A stretch of 64,000 nt of DNA. Origin: JAQWCH01 sp050952725 (GTDB lineage Bacteria; Bacillota_I; Bacilli_A; RFN20; CAG-826). How positions within the stretch are numbered: position 1 is the stretch's first letter; the number at the start of each line of letters is the position of its first letter. The notes beneath the pieces were generated by a model. It did not search any database, was not told the DNA's origin, and saw only the letters and a program-made list of their open reading frames with translations. This document shows, in pieces, positions 26,776-37,180 of the stretch. Location of the stretch: contig JBMNLN010000001.1 in the NCBI GenBank assembly GCA_050952725.1, forward strand, positions 62,001 to 126,000, in the 5' to 3' direction. The position numbers and the translations under genes were made by a program.

Positions 26776-28952
26776 TATTGGCAATTCCTCGCTCTTTCAA
26801 TAAAATCGTTTTGTAAAAGCGGTGACATTTGTACGAAATATTCATTCCATCCACAAACACGAACTTGCAGATTTTGGTAGTTTTCAGGATTTTTCTGAGC
26901 CTCTAGTAAGGTATTGATATCTAGGACATTCCCCATGATGGTGTTCCCCCCATGATTCAGATAGTATCTAATTATCTCTTTAAAATAATAGAATCCTTTT
27001 TCGCCTTGGGTAGAACTTGGATGCAAGACAAAATCTAAAGGTGCTCCATTAATTAAGCTTGTTTGATCAAGCATTAATAAATTACGCATGAATCCAGTTA
27101 GACCTTCGTGTTCCATACCATTTACTGGACGCATATTTTTCGAAAAAGGTGTATAGGCTAATCTTCCATCAAAAGAAGCAATACATTTCAAACCAAAGCG
27201 GTCCGAATTTTCCACAGAATCAGTCCCAACCCGATAAACACCTCCCCAACCGTCAGGTTTATTGAGAATCATCTTTTCAATATAATCGAAAATTATTTTT
27301 AACAATTCACCCGCTTCTTCATTGCCACTTCCGTGTTTATAAGGAGATTTAAGAATTTCCACACGTAGAAGCGGATTATTCTCCCAATTATTTTGTAAGG
27401 TTTTACAGAATTCTTCTAAAGTAATTTTCTTGTTTTTAAAAACAAAGTGTTTAATCGCTAATAGAGCATCGATTGCCGAACCAGTGCAGCAATATTTCAT
27501 CGATGCGTTATTGTATTTTAGGCCACCATCAAAAATATCGCGGCCAGTTTTCATGCAATGTGATAATGCCCCTGAAAGCAAGGGAGAAGCATAAAAATGT
27601 CGTCCCACTCTTTCCTGTTCCATGACAGATTTTTTAACTCTTTCGGTAACTTTATTTAAGTAATAGAAATAGTTATTTAGAAATTTTTCCCAAGTGGAAT
27701 TATCTAATTTTTCTTTAGGAAACAAACTTTCATTTCCTGAAAGTTCTTGACCGCCAGTAGCAGCCCATTCTACCGGCTTGTATAAATTAATCCAACATGA
27801 GCAAATGCGCGCATCTTCGAGTTCAGGAATTGTATTTTCATAACAACCTAAGGGGAGGAAATTACGAGATTCTTCTTCCATGATACCGATCTTTTTATAT
27901 CCTTCCATAATTACCCGATCGGAAATTATAACAATTGAAGTTGATCCAGTATTTAAACAATTGATTATTTCATCAAAAACATCTTCGCGCATTTTATCAT
28001 TATAACGCACATGAATCTTCGGATTAGACAATGATAATTCGCGATAAATCTGCAATAACAAAATTGTAAAATCCCCACTTGGGCAATTGAAATCTTCATC
28101 TAGTCCACCAATGCAAATGGGTTGATTCGCATATCTTTTCTCCGCATTAATCTTAGTAAGAAAATAACGAACTAAATTGCATAGTTCCTCTTTATCCATT
28201 TCCTCATAGGCTTTTTGAATAAATTTTCGATAAATGATATCGAGATTTCCTAGGCTACGACATCTTTCAATACCAATTTGTTCGAGTTGCATAAAGAGTA
28301 GAGAAGTTTCCATCGCTTCATATAAAGTTTCAGGGGCACGTATTTGTAAATCGCGCATGCACTTGGCAAAAACTCGGTTACCAACACGGACCGCTTCTAT
28401 TTCGAGGCGTTTCATATAGTCAATAATCGCATCATAAATGATGACTACGGATTGGTAATACAACCGATTTTCAGCAGTAGCATTTTTAAAATAAGCATGA
28501 GCGATATCGCGCAATCCCGCGAAACCATTATCAATCACATATTCCCATTCTGGCACGGTGTGCCACAAATCATTATCTGGTGCACCTAAGCCAATTTTAT
28601 CCATCAAATAACGATCGTGCCAAGCTTCCGGACATTTCTTATCATATTCCATGTAAAGTTTTCTCCGACAATCGATATCATAAAAACTTTCACTACCCCA
28701 TAACTTATAACTTATGCCTAAATTATATTTATCAGCAAATGGAGTGTAAGGATTGACCTCAATTTGGCAGTTTCTTAATAAGAGAGCCAAAGTCTCCGCT
28801 CGGCGAATTTGATAAGGGACATCGGGATGAGTTTCATAATAATCATCAATTAACCTTTTTAAATCTTCTGGTTTTAAACCGCTTTTTTGATTGAAATTAC
28901 TATTGGTAAATTCATCAAAGATGAAGGGAAAATTTTTTTTGAAGTTAAACAT
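26775..28952 (-). CDS. Glycyl radical enzyme of unknown substrate
   Basis: 725 residues, somewhat shorter than most GREs (about 760-850). The thiyl-radical Cys is 370 within LPLGCYE, with Glu 372 in the position used as base by dehydratase-type GREs such as CutC and glycerol dehydratase. The radical glycine is 701 in VRVCGWNEYF. Pyruvate formate-lyase has two adjacent cysteines at the active site, so this is not PFL. A second Cys-Cys pair occurs in KYCCTGSAIDAL near residue 510. It should act anaerobically in the cytoplasm, probably on a small hydroxylated molecule released from the glycan handled by its neighbours; the actual reaction is unknown. GGGAGG ribosome binding site. Confidence 0.9.
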   Translation of the reverse strand: MFNFKKNFPFIFDEFTNSNFNQKSGLKPEDLKRLIDDYYETHPDVPYQIRRAETLALLLRNCQIEVNPYTPFADKYNLGISYKLWGSESFYDIDCRRKLYMEYDKKCPEAWHDRYLMDKIGLGAPDNDLWHTVPEWEYVIDNGFAGLRDIAHAYFKNATAENRLYYQSVVIIYDAIIDYMKRLEIEAVRVGNRVFAKCMRDLQIRAPETLYEAMETSLLFMQLEQIGIERCRSLGNLDIIYRKFIQKAYEEMDKEELCNLVRYFLTKINAEKRYANQPICIGGLDEDFNCPSGDFTILLLQIYRELSLSNPKIHVRYNDKMREDVFDEIINCLNTGSTSIVIISDRVIMEGYKKIGIMEEESRNFLPLGCYENTIPELEDARICSCWINLYKPVEWAATGGQELSGNESLFPKEKLDNSTWEKFLNNYFYYLNKVTERVKKSVMEQERVGRHFYASPLLSGALSHCMKTGRDIFDGGLKYNNASMKYCCTGSAIDALLAIKHFVFKNKKITLEEFCKTLQNNWENNPLLRVEILKSPYKHGSGNEEAGELLKIIFDYIEKMILNKPDGWGGVYRVGTDSVENSDRFGLKCIASFDGRLAYTPFSKNMRPVNGMEHEGLTGFMRNLLMLDQTSLINGAPLDFVLHPSSTQGEKGFYYFKEIIRYYLNHGGNTIMGNVLDINTLLEAQKNPENYQNLQVRVCGWNEYFVQMSPLLQNDFIERARNCQ

Positions 28953-28971
28953 AAAATCTACCTCCCTATAA

Positions 28972-30342
28972 CTAATAAATAGTTTTTCCGGTCAAATAAT
29001 CAAAGAGATGAACTTTATTCTCTTTAAAGGATAAGTTCAAGACATCATTGGCACTAATCATTTCCTCGGAAAAAATTGAAGAAATAAATTCTTCCCCCCC
29101 ATACATAAAATGCACATAGTATTGCTCTCCGAGGAGGGCGGACATCAAAACTTTATATTTCGTCCCTTTTTCATCAATGACGATATCTTCTGGGCGAACG
29201 CCTAACATGATTTCCGTTTCTTTTCCTTGTAAGATATTTTCGATTTTTTGACGATGTTCTTGAAGATGGATTAAATCTGGATCTTCCAAATAATTAATGA
29301 TTTGTGGTTTTTTGAATAAATGTTTTTTCGTAGGAGGATTTTCGCGTAAAAAATCAGTAAAATCACGAATTAAATCATCCACTCTTACGCTTTCTTTTCG
29401 ATAAAACTCCTCTATTGATTTGATTCTTTCCTGACTCAAACTGAAACTTTCTTGATTGGGAAAAACAATTCGATTTCCAGATAATTTACCGACGATAAAA
29501 TTCATTGAAGGCGAACCGATGAAAGAGGCGACAAATTGATTGGCAGGATGACGATAAATTTCTAAAGGCGTGCCAATTTGTTGGATATAGCCATCTTTCA
29601 TGACCACTATCCGATCCGCCATTGTCATAGCTTCAATTTGATCATGGGTCACATAAATTGTTGTCGCTTTAACTCGTTGATGGATTTTGATGATTTCGCT
29701 GCGCATTTGAACTCTTAACTTTGCATCTAAATTACTCAAAGGCTCGTCCATTAAGAAGATTTTAGCTTTACGAACAATCGCTCTCCCTAGCGCTACTCGT
29801 TGCCTTTGTCCCCCCGATAATTGCGCTGGTTTACGATCGAGTAAGTCGATAATCTCTAAGATCTTCGCGGTCTCTTCAACGCGTTTTTCTACTTCTTCTT
29901 TAGGAAGACGTTGGACTTTTAATGAAAAAGCTAAGTTATCGCGAACCGTCATATTTGGATATAGTGAATAATTTTGGAAAACCATGGCAATATCACGATT
30001 GCGCGGCGACAAATCATTGGAGTATTTTCCATCAATAATCAATTCCCCCGCAGTGATATCTTCCAACCCAGCAATCATTCTTAGAGTCGTTGATTTTCCA
30101 CATCCAGAAGGACCAACAAAAACGATAAATTCTCGTTGTTTAACATCGAGATTAAAATCTACCACCGCGTGGACTTTGCGATTATAAATTTTATTAATAT
30201 TTTTTAAGGAAAGATACTGATCCGCTTTTTGCGACAAAACAAAATTATCTTCAACTACTTGATTGCGTTTAAGGTCTTTTTCCGTCAAAGGGGTAAATTC
30301 CTTGTTTTCATCCAACTTTTTTTCTTTTTTTTCAAATAGCAT
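28972..30342 (-). CDS. Second sugar ABC transporter ATPase, MsmK type
   Basis: 456 residues. The ATPase core has Walker A GPSGCGKST at 77-85, LSGGQRQRVALGRA and FLMDEPLSNLDAKL. It differs from the standard form by a charged extension of about 40 residues before the core (MLFEKKEKKLDENKEF) and by an insertion of roughly 80 residues between GSPSMNF and GVRPEDI. It probably energises the LacF/LacG-like permeases encoded upstream in the same operon, and may also serve others. Only a weak ribosome binding site is seen before the ATG. Confidence 0.9.
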   Translation of the reverse strand: MLFEKKEKKLDENKEFTPLTEKDLKRNQVVEDNFVLSQKADQYLSLKNINKIYNRKVHAVVDFNLDVKQREFIVFVGPSGCGKSTTLRMIAGLEDITAGELIIDGKYSNDLSPRNRDIAMVFQNYSLYPNMTVRDNLAFSLKVQRLPKEEVEKRVEETAKILEIIDLLDRKPAQLSGGQRQRVALGRAIVRKAKIFLMDEPLSNLDAKLRVQMRSEIIKIHQRVKATTIYVTHDQIEAMTMADRIVVMKDGYIQQIGTPLEIYRHPANQFVASFIGSPSMNFIVGKLSGNRIVFPNQESFSLSQERIKSIEEFYRKESVRVDDLIRDFTDFLRENPPTKKHLFKKPQIINYLEDPDLIHLQEHRQKIENILQGKETEIMLGVRPEDIVIDEKGTKYKVLMSALLGEQYYVHFMYGGEEFISSIFSEEMISANDVLNLSFKENKVHLFDYLTGKTIY

Positions 30343-30374
30343 ATTCTAGTTATTCTCACTTATTTTTTTTGTTT

Positions 30375-32861
30375 TTAAGAAAGTGGTGTACAAAGACCAC
30401 AATTAGAAATTTGGTCGAAACCACATCCAGCACCACCATCGTTTTGCCAAGCAATCGCTGCCCCAGGCATCACGACATTAGAGGTCGGATTCCAGAGAGC
30501 TTGTTCGCTTACTAAAATTCCATCAATTTTCACGTTATTCGCACAATAACATTCGGTCATATAAGCGCGGACGATTGAAACAATACCACCAGAACGGCCA
30601 AGAGCGGAATTTACATCACCGTAGTTAAAAGATGTTTTTAGTATTGTCCCCTCATGTTTACGCAGCATACCAACGATGCCTCCAGCCCAACTAGTACTAT
30701 TGATAACTCCAGTATTAACGCACCCTTGAATAGTGATGTTTACCTCGTTAGCCCGGGCGAGAATTCCCGCTACATTATCACCGCCACTAACCTCGCCATT
30801 GTTTCGACAATCACTGATTAGTGTTCCCGCGATATTATTTTGACCGAGAATTCCCCCAGCAGTCGCTGTCCCCGCGCTGGAATCAGGAAAACTTAAAGTT
30901 ACAATAGCATCATTGATGCAATCAGAAATAATTGAGTACATATGTCGAGAGGAGGTGTTTGCCGCCACATTCTCAATCGAACCGACAATTCCCCCTAATT
31001 TGTAACGACAACCGGAGATGGTTCCGGCAACCTTACAGTTATGAATTTTGGAGTTAAACATCACTCCAGCAATACCTCCAGTAAAGAATGCAGTCGCCAC
31101 AATATTGATTTGATTAATGGTTAAGTTCAATATATCAGCATCGACTAAATAACCAAATAAACCTTGATAGTTTGCTCCAGTCATCTTCAGATTTTTAATT
31201 TTATGATTATTACCATCAAAAACGCCCGAGAAAGGTACGGTTTTAGCATTGCCAATCGGAACCCAAATCAGATTGTCAAGATCAATCCCCGTTTCCAAAC
31301 GATAATGGGCAAAAACGTATTCCGCTTCACCAGCATTTACTTTGAGAGAAACTAATTTCAAATCCTTCGCACTAGTAATTAAAAACGGATCCTCCTCCGC
31401 CCCGGTTCCTGATAAATTATCGGCAGCAGTCCCATCCCAAACATCATAAGTTTCCGTATCTGTTTCACGCCAAGAGGCAGAAACGATAATATTCTCCACC
31501 GTGCCAGGAACATAAGTTTCATCAATAGTTTTGCCAGCAACTTTCCATCCTTGGAAGTCATAACCGCCTCTTGTAGCAACGGGCAAAGTTCCGATTGCGT
31601 CACCATAATTCACTTGCTTGGTCGTCCTATCGACTTCGCCTTCACCTGGGTCGAACGTAACCGTAGTTTGAGGGGCATTTTGCATTGTGAGATTTTTAAA
31701 TTGTGCATGGGTGGTGACGGTTGCTTCTATCCCAGAAAAAACGCCAAATGCTTGCCCATCATTTTGATATTCAAACTCCGCTAATCGGGTTCCCATAATA
31801 TTGATATAAAACATCTTTTCTCCAAAAATAAATTGCACATTGACCACCAGTTGGGTTGTACCGTTGGCCGCATAAGCATCATAGGCCACTAAATACTGAC
31901 TACCGATGAAGGGAGCGTTATATCTTCTCACCCCTAGAATCTGCACGAACTTAGATTGTTCCGTATTGTATTTAAAGACTTGAATGCATCCAGCGCGAGG
32001 ACAAACTCGCTCTGGAGTATCTGGTTCGGTTTCAATTGAACCAGTAAAAGTTATTTTATAGCCACTCGTCGCCTCATAATTTTTCTCGCTAAATAATGGG
32101 GATTTTCCACCAAAATAAATTTGTGAACTGCCAAATGGTTCATTTTTATCAAATTTAGGAAAAACAATGTCTACATTCACCGTTTTTCCAGGCGCAGTCA
32201 ACACCGAGTTGATTTCAGTGGTCATCGTTCCTGAATATATACCATCAACATTAACCCAATGTGAGGTTCGCCCGACATCGGTATCTTCTAATTGCGCATA
32301 AAGTGTCAATCGATTGTTAATGAATTGGTTTTCATCAAGAACATCTCCAATTGGTTGGGTTAAGTTTTGATCATAGCACCACGATTTAAATAATTTGTAT
32401 GGAGGATTAAAAACTGGAGGAATAAAGTTTTCTAATCCTTCATTTTCATCAATCACCGTATCGTTAACCGTATAATCATCAACATTGGTAATATAGGAAA
32501 TTGTCCATGTTTTTAGCGCGCGCCATCGGGCAACTAACAAGACATCATGAGCGGGCATCACGAAATCACTGATGACATCAATGTTATCTTTAGTCCAACA
32601 AACAAACCGGCATTCTACTTCGTCCCGATCATCTAAAATTGGTAGAGAAGCAAGAAAAACAGTTGTTCCTTCTTCCACATTAATTGGTTCGAAAATTTCG
32701 TCGGAATCAGTCTGAAAAGCAAGTTGATAACTGTTTTTAGTTTCTGAACTCGTGTTGGAATTGTCTTCGAGACTCTGATTGCTTGAACTACTTGAAATGC
32801 TTTGACACCCAAATAACAAGAATGTCACTGTCATCATAATTAATGTTTTTTGCTTCTTCAT
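30375..32861 (-). CDS. GLUG and InlB-repeat lipoprotein, surface adhesin-like
   Basis: 828 residues with lipobox FLLFGC near residue 19. Parts in order: one or two InlB B-type/Flg_new repeats (about 45-170), a beta-sandwich region (about 190-380), another clear InlB repeat (VTFDPGEGEVDRTTKQVNYG to SASW, about 390-460), then from about 475 a right-handed beta-helix built from GLUG repeats (GLFGYLVDA, GGIAGVMFNSKIHNCKV, GGIVGSIE, GGILGQNN, GGIVGMLRK). It ends in SNCGLCTPLS. The chosen ATG avoids overlapping the upstream GH43 gene. Probably binds the glycan or host surface at the membrane. Confidence 0.82.
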   Translation of the reverse strand: MKKQKTLIMMTVTFLLFGCQSISSSSSNQSLEDNSNTSSETKNSYQLAFQTDSDEIFEPINVEEGTTVFLASLPILDDRDEVECRFVCWTKDNIDVISDFVMPAHDVLLVARWRALKTWTISYITNVDDYTVNDTVIDENEGLENFIPPVFNPPYKLFKSWCYDQNLTQPIGDVLDENQFINNRLTLYAQLEDTDVGRTSHWVNVDGIYSGTMTTEINSVLTAPGKTVNVDIVFPKFDKNEPFGSSQIYFGGKSPLFSEKNYEATSGYKITFTGSIETEPDTPERVCPRAGCIQVFKYNTEQSKFVQILGVRRYNAPFIGSQYLVAYDAYAANGTTQLVVNVQFIFGEKMFYINIMGTRLAEFEYQNDGQAFGVFSGIEATVTTHAQFKNLTMQNAPQTTVTFDPGEGEVDRTTKQVNYGDAIGTLPVATRGGYDFQGWKVAGKTIDETYVPGTVENIIVSASWRETDTETYDVWDGTAADNLSGTGAEEDPFLITSAKDLKLVSLKVNAGEAEYVFAHYRLETGIDLDNLIWVPIGNAKTVPFSGVFDGNNHKIKNLKMTGANYQGLFGYLVDADILNLTINQINIVATAFFTGGIAGVMFNSKIHNCKVAGTISGCRYKLGGIVGSIENVAANTSSRHMYSIISDCINDAIVTLSFPDSSAGTATAGGILGQNNIAGTLISDCRNNGEVSGGDNVAGILARANEVNITIQGCVNTGVINSTSWAGGIVGMLRKHEGTILKTSFNYGDVNSALGRSGGIVSIVRAYMTECYCANNVKIDGILVSEQALWNPTSNVVMPGAAIAWQNDGGAGCGFDQISNCGLCTPLS

Positions 32862-32889
32862 CTTTTTTTCTCTTTCTATTTTTTCATTA

Positions 32890-35316
32890 TTAAAAAGTTT
32901 CAATTTTTAGATTTTGATAAATGGTCGCCGCTCCATTTGTATAGAAAGCCCCCCGACCATGAGTAGGTCCGTTAGCAGTGATATAATTCACAATTTTTTT
33001 GCCATCAAGGTAAAGGGTGATGACATTCCCAATGCAAGTTGCTTTTAAGTGATACTTAGTGTGAGGCTCACAGACCACAAATGCTGATTCTCCAATAATC
33101 GTTTCGTTATAATGGCATTCAGTAATAAAAGCTTTGGTTAAATTAAATCCACAATAAAATCCGACAATCGAGTTAACATCGTCCGAAGTTTGAAAAGCGG
33201 GATTAGAGGCGCGAAGTACAAAGCCAGCAGTTGAGGCATCAGTTTCTCCGTCGAAAGTTAAATCAGCTTCAATAGAATAATCTCTCAAAGTGTCATCGCC
33301 CAAATATAGCAATTGACGATTACCACTTAAGGCGTAATGTCCATCATTTTTGATTTTCCAAGAATTAACGTAGTAAGCTCCTTGGGGAATATAATTAGCG
33401 AGATTATTTTCAAAAGTCGTTTTCTTGTTGGAGGTTAGATACCAATCGATTTTGGTGAATTCCACCGTATCTCCTTTGTAATAAAGAGAAATATAATGCT
33501 CGCCTTTACTTACTTCAAAGGAGGTTAAATGAACCTTAGCGATATTGTCATAAATTTCATACTTACTGATGCGACAATTTTGGACTGCCCCATTATCAAT
33601 GCGAATACCGATTTTCTTGCCTAGATAAGAAACAGGGACAGTAATATCTAACCCGTAGCACCCGCCTTCAGCAAAATACGTTCTAAAGGAGGCGCGATCT
33701 GCATGATTTTCGAGTTTAATAGCTCTTGTTCCATCGAAACCATTACCTTCAAACTCTTGACGATAAATAGTATGTGATGAAGGTTTTAAATTCGAGATTT
33801 CTTCACTATAAGAAGCGGCTAAAGCGCTCTTTTGTTTAAATTCCCTTCGTTGCGAGGAGTCAAAGGCTTCATTGGAAAATGCCGTATAGGAGTTTTTTGC
33901 AGTGCTTTCATAGCCAATTTTGCCACCTGTAAATGGAGTATCAGTAGTAAAAGATAACTTTTCCATGTTATCAAAAGCAAGAGTGATTCTTCCGTTGTCG
34001 TGGGCTAGACGATAAGAATGTAAAGCGGCTAAATTATAAGTTTTGTTCATGGTCACAGATGCAAGTATTTTTGTTTCACCATCGGTGACTTTATTAATCG
34101 AAAGGATATTTTTGCCCTCGGAAATTGCCATCTTGATAAAACCGTAATTGTTGGCATCTTGATAAGAAAAATACAACTTACCATCACCTTTAACATTGAA
34201 TTCACACGTAAAACGTTGTTCCGTTGCCTGATCGGATAATTTCAAAGCGTCCTCTATGATGAAATTCGTATCGTCATAAGTGGCGAATTCTGGTAATTGT
34301 GGCACGAAATTATCATGTAAAGATGGATTTTCAACCATCATTTCTGTGCCGTTAAACATCAATCGATTTAAATTGTAATGACGATAAGGGCCATTGACAC
34401 TAACGAGATTATGATAGACGATGTACATCGAATCCATATTTGGCCCCATCACATTACACGAGTGACCGAGACCATTAAATTCGTCAGAAGTATTGAGTAA
34501 GATTAATCCTCCATGTTTAAAAGCATTAGAAGAGAAGAAACCGCCCACCTCTTGCTCTTCATAATAGGCATAGCCCACACGATAAGCGGCGCTAGTCACA
34601 TTGGTTCCTGTATAGGTTAAATAATAAATGCCATCTTTTTTAAACATATTGGGTCCTTCAGTCCAAGCACCAATTTGCGCTTGTTCGATTTGGGTCGCTT
34701 GCGAAGAGATAATAAAATCTGGATCATTTTCATCAACCTTTAACATACGAATGCCGTTGTGGCTCGCTCTTAAAAAATAGATATTTTCATCGGAGTCAAC
34801 ATATAAACTCCCATCAATTTCCTGAGCGCGATTTTCCGTAATAGGGATAAATGGTCCTTCGGGTGATGAAGATTTCAAAAAATAGTGTCCCATCCCCCTT
34901 CTTGATTCACACATATAAAAATAACCGTTAAAATAACATACTTCTGGTGCAAAAGCCGTATATAAACAATCATGTTCTCCGACCTTGCCTTTCTCATTGA
35001 CTCCATTGTCACATTGTTCCCAATGGATTAAATCCTTTGATTTCCAACCCATGACACTATAGGCGTAATTCGGAGATGAGCAGTATAAGTAATACATTCC
35101 ATCAAAACGAAAAACAAAGGGATCACCCGTACCATAACCCTCCCAATAATGAGGAATATTGTCTTGACTAAAATTATTAGAATACCGGGCTCGAGGCGCG
35201 TCTGTTGTCAATGTCGCCAAATCAACAATTTCATCATAGCTATCTCGCTTGATTCCACAAGCCGATAACATTAATGTCAAACCGAGGATAGTTGTAAAGA
35301 ATGCTTTGCTTTTCAT
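32890..35316 (-). CDS. GH43-like glycosidase lipoprotein
   Basis: 808 residues with lipobox LMLSAC (Cys near residue 20), so anchored outside the cell. Residues about 30-350 form a five-bladed propeller of the GH43/GH117 clan: base Asp in GTGDPFVFRFDG, the supporting Asp in QEIDGSLYVDSDENIYFL and the acid Glu in GAWTEGPNMFKKDGIYYLTY. Beta-sandwich domains follow, including about 365-490 and a C-terminal laminin-G-like domain ending GAATIYQNLKIETF. It should act on arabinose-, xylose- or galactose-containing glycans. A GGAGGAAG site 8 bases upstream fixes the ATG. Confidence 0.88.
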   Translation of the reverse strand: MKSKAFFTTILGLTLMLSACGIKRDSYDEIVDLATLTTDAPRARYSNNFSQDNIPHYWEGYGTGDPFVFRFDGMYYLYCSSPNYAYSVMGWKSKDLIHWEQCDNGVNEKGKVGEHDCLYTAFAPEVCYFNGYFYMCESRRGMGHYFLKSSSPEGPFIPITENRAQEIDGSLYVDSDENIYFLRASHNGIRMLKVDENDPDFIISSQATQIEQAQIGAWTEGPNMFKKDGIYYLTYTGTNVTSAAYRVGYAYYEEQEVGGFFSSNAFKHGGLILLNTSDEFNGLGHSCNVMGPNMDSMYIVYHNLVSVNGPYRHYNLNRLMFNGTEMMVENPSLHDNFVPQLPEFATYDDTNFIIEDALKLSDQATEQRFTCEFNVKGDGKLYFSYQDANNYGFIKMAISEGKNILSINKVTDGETKILASVTMNKTYNLAALHSYRLAHDNGRITLAFDNMEKLSFTTDTPFTGGKIGYESTAKNSYTAFSNEAFDSSQRREFKQKSALAASYSEEISNLKPSSHTIYRQEFEGNGFDGTRAIKLENHADRASFRTYFAEGGCYGLDITVPVSYLGKKIGIRIDNGAVQNCRISKYEIYDNIAKVHLTSFEVSKGEHYISLYYKGDTVEFTKIDWYLTSNKKTTFENNLANYIPQGAYYVNSWKIKNDGHYALSGNRQLLYLGDDTLRDYSIEADLTFDGETDASTAGFVLRASNPAFQTSDDVNSIVGFYCGFNLTKAFITECHYNETIIGESAFVVCEPHTKYHLKATCIGNVITLYLDGKKIVNYITANGPTHGRGAFYTNGAATIYQNLKIETF

Positions 35317-35330
35317 AATAAAACTTCCTC

Positions 35331-37178
35331 CTAAATTACCGTATTTGTCGCGCTTAACCGTAACCACAGCGATGGATTTGTATCAAGTTGTTTTTCACCA
35401 TTGTAGCAATAACCAAGAACTGCTTGATTGTCATAACGACATACAGCAGCGGCGAAACCTACCCCGTAATCAGTGTAAGCTTCAATGTTTTCAATTAGTG
35501 GGGTAATTTCGATGACTAATTTTGTATCTTTTTGATAATAGCTAGCTTGGACACAAGCTTTGGACTGAACGATATTGGAGTAGAAAAATAAATCGCGAAG
35601 TACCCCTTTTTTTGGAGAAAAGCGCAAAATCGCAGTCGTGCTATCTCTCGTCGTTCGTGTGGGGGCGCCAAAGTCAAAACAGAGCATGATAAGTTCAGAT
35701 GGTGACCAGATATCCGCATTTTGGCAAAGAATGGTTAGCGTTTGGTTTACGCGTGAAACTTTAAAAGTTTTCGTCGCTAGTTCTTCCCCATCAAGAGTTT
35801 GGGCAGGAAGATGGAGATTAGTGTTGGGGATATATGAAGTGGTATCGGTGACTGGATTATATTGTTGTGTGTTTTCTGGTAATTCCACCTGATTTTCTAA
35901 ACTTAATTGTCCATATGTATGGAGTTCACTTTGATTTAATGTATTTGTTCCAATTTGCAGAACTTTAACCGTGACATTACCAGTAATATAAATCGATGAG
36001 GCGCAGAAATTAACCTTCTCATATCCTTCGACTTGGAAAGGAGTAAAATCAAAGGAAACATAAGCACTATATTCATTTACTTTAAAATCCAAATCGCATT
36101 TATTGAGGCCGATATTAGGATAGCGATAAAAATCCAAAAATGAACGCGCGCCTGGATAAGCTCGAATGATAATCGTATTTTGGTCACGACTTCCACGGAG
36201 CGGATTGCCAAAGTCAAACGAGAAACAGATTCCTTCAAATTCAGGCCATTTATTTTCCGTGGTTGCCAAAGCAGTCACGCGACTTCCTTCACGGCCAATA
36301 TGATAAGTAATTTCTTCAAAGTTTTCCTCATTGTAAGTAGTTGCAGGTATTTTCATCTCGATATTAGAAGCATAAGGAAAATGATCTTCGCTGGCGATAT
36401 ATTCAGGAACAGGCGGGAGGCTTAAAGTGTTTTTTCCTAAGATAAAGTAGGTACTTGGATCTTGCGGATTACCAAAGTGACCATTAATTGTAGTTCCATA
36501 CCATTTTTTATTTGTCGAACCACCACTTTCCATGTACCGATCAACAATTCCACAAGTCACACCGATTTCTTGATTACGAGTAATCCCAATTTGTTTATAG
36601 GAGATTGACATTTCGATGCAATAATACTGATCAATATCACTTTCATTATTAATGGTCCCCACTACATACGATTCATATTGGACGATGCCATTCCACGCCG
36701 ACCAGCCACTCCCATTACCACGGAGAATACGGGTTTTTCCATGGACACCAAGATTAATTTGAAAATCATCATTTTGGGGTTTACTCGCTCGATCGAGATT
36801 AGTGTCTAAATAAAGTTCACATCCATCAGAAAAGGAAACTGAAGAACCACCATCATTACCATACGTGACAATATTACAGTCGAAGACTTTGAAAAAGATA
36901 AAGAGTTCTTTAATTCCCCGATAGATAATAAAAGAATATTGGTACGGTTCATTTGATAAATAGTTTTTGTAGGTGAATATATATTCTCCTGTCGTATATT
37001 CGCCTTCATTCCATTGTTCTTCCAATTTTAAACCGTCAATGTTTAATTCGGAGTTCTCAAAATTGCCCTCAAAAGCAAAAGGATCAACATCTTCTCCCCA
37101 GGTTATCGGTGTGATTTGATAATAGCAAGAAGAAAGAATAAGAAGAGAAAAAAGGAAACTAAATTTTCTTTTCTTCAT
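35331..37178 (-). CDS. CBM9-like glycan-binding lipoprotein with repeated C-terminal domain
   Basis: 615 residues, lipobox LLILSSC near residue 18. Residues about 45-240 match the CBM9/DOMON-type pattern: LNIDGLKLEEQWNEGEY, then the SDGCELYLDTNLDR strand. After a linker come two copies of a domain of about 150 residues, seen from shared CFSFDFGNPLRGSRD and CFDFGAPTRTTRD, and FYRYPNIG and FFYSNIV. I do not recognise that repeated domain. No catalytic motif is visible, so it is probably a surface glycan-binding protein for the transporter. A GGAG site lies upstream; TTG at 37184 is an unlikely alternative start. Confidence 0.78.
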   Translation of the reverse strand: MKKRKFSFLFSLLILSSCYYQITPITWGEDVDPFAFEGNFENSELNIDGLKLEEQWNEGEYTTGEYIFTYKNYLSNEPYQYSFIIYRGIKELFIFFKVFDCNIVTYGNDGGSSVSFSDGCELYLDTNLDRASKPQNDDFQINLGVHGKTRILRGNGSGWSAWNGIVQYESYVVGTINNESDIDQYYCIEMSISYKQIGITRNQEIGVTCGIVDRYMESGGSTNKKWYGTTINGHFGNPQDPSTYFILGKNTLSLPPVPEYIASEDHFPYASNIEMKIPATTYNEENFEEITYHIGREGSRVTALATTENKWPEFEGICFSFDFGNPLRGSRDQNTIIIRAYPGARSFLDFYRYPNIGLNKCDLDFKVNEYSAYVSFDFTPFQVEGYEKVNFCASSIYITGNVTVKVLQIGTNTLNQSELHTYGQLSLENQVELPENTQQYNPVTDTTSYIPNTNLHLPAQTLDGEELATKTFKVSRVNQTLTILCQNADIWSPSELIMLCFDFGAPTRTTRDSTTAILRFSPKKGVLRDLFFYSNIVQSKACVQASYYQKDTKLVIEITPLIENIEAYTDYGVGFAAAVCRYDNQAVLGYCYNGEKQLDTNPSLWLRLSATNTVI

Positions 37179-37180
37179 AT

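Noticed and set aside
26775..28952. Pyruvate formate-lyase as identity of the glycyl radical enzyme
   Set aside because: Only one Cys at the active-site loop (GCYE) instead of the adjacent Cys pair, and no formate transporter or related gene beside it.
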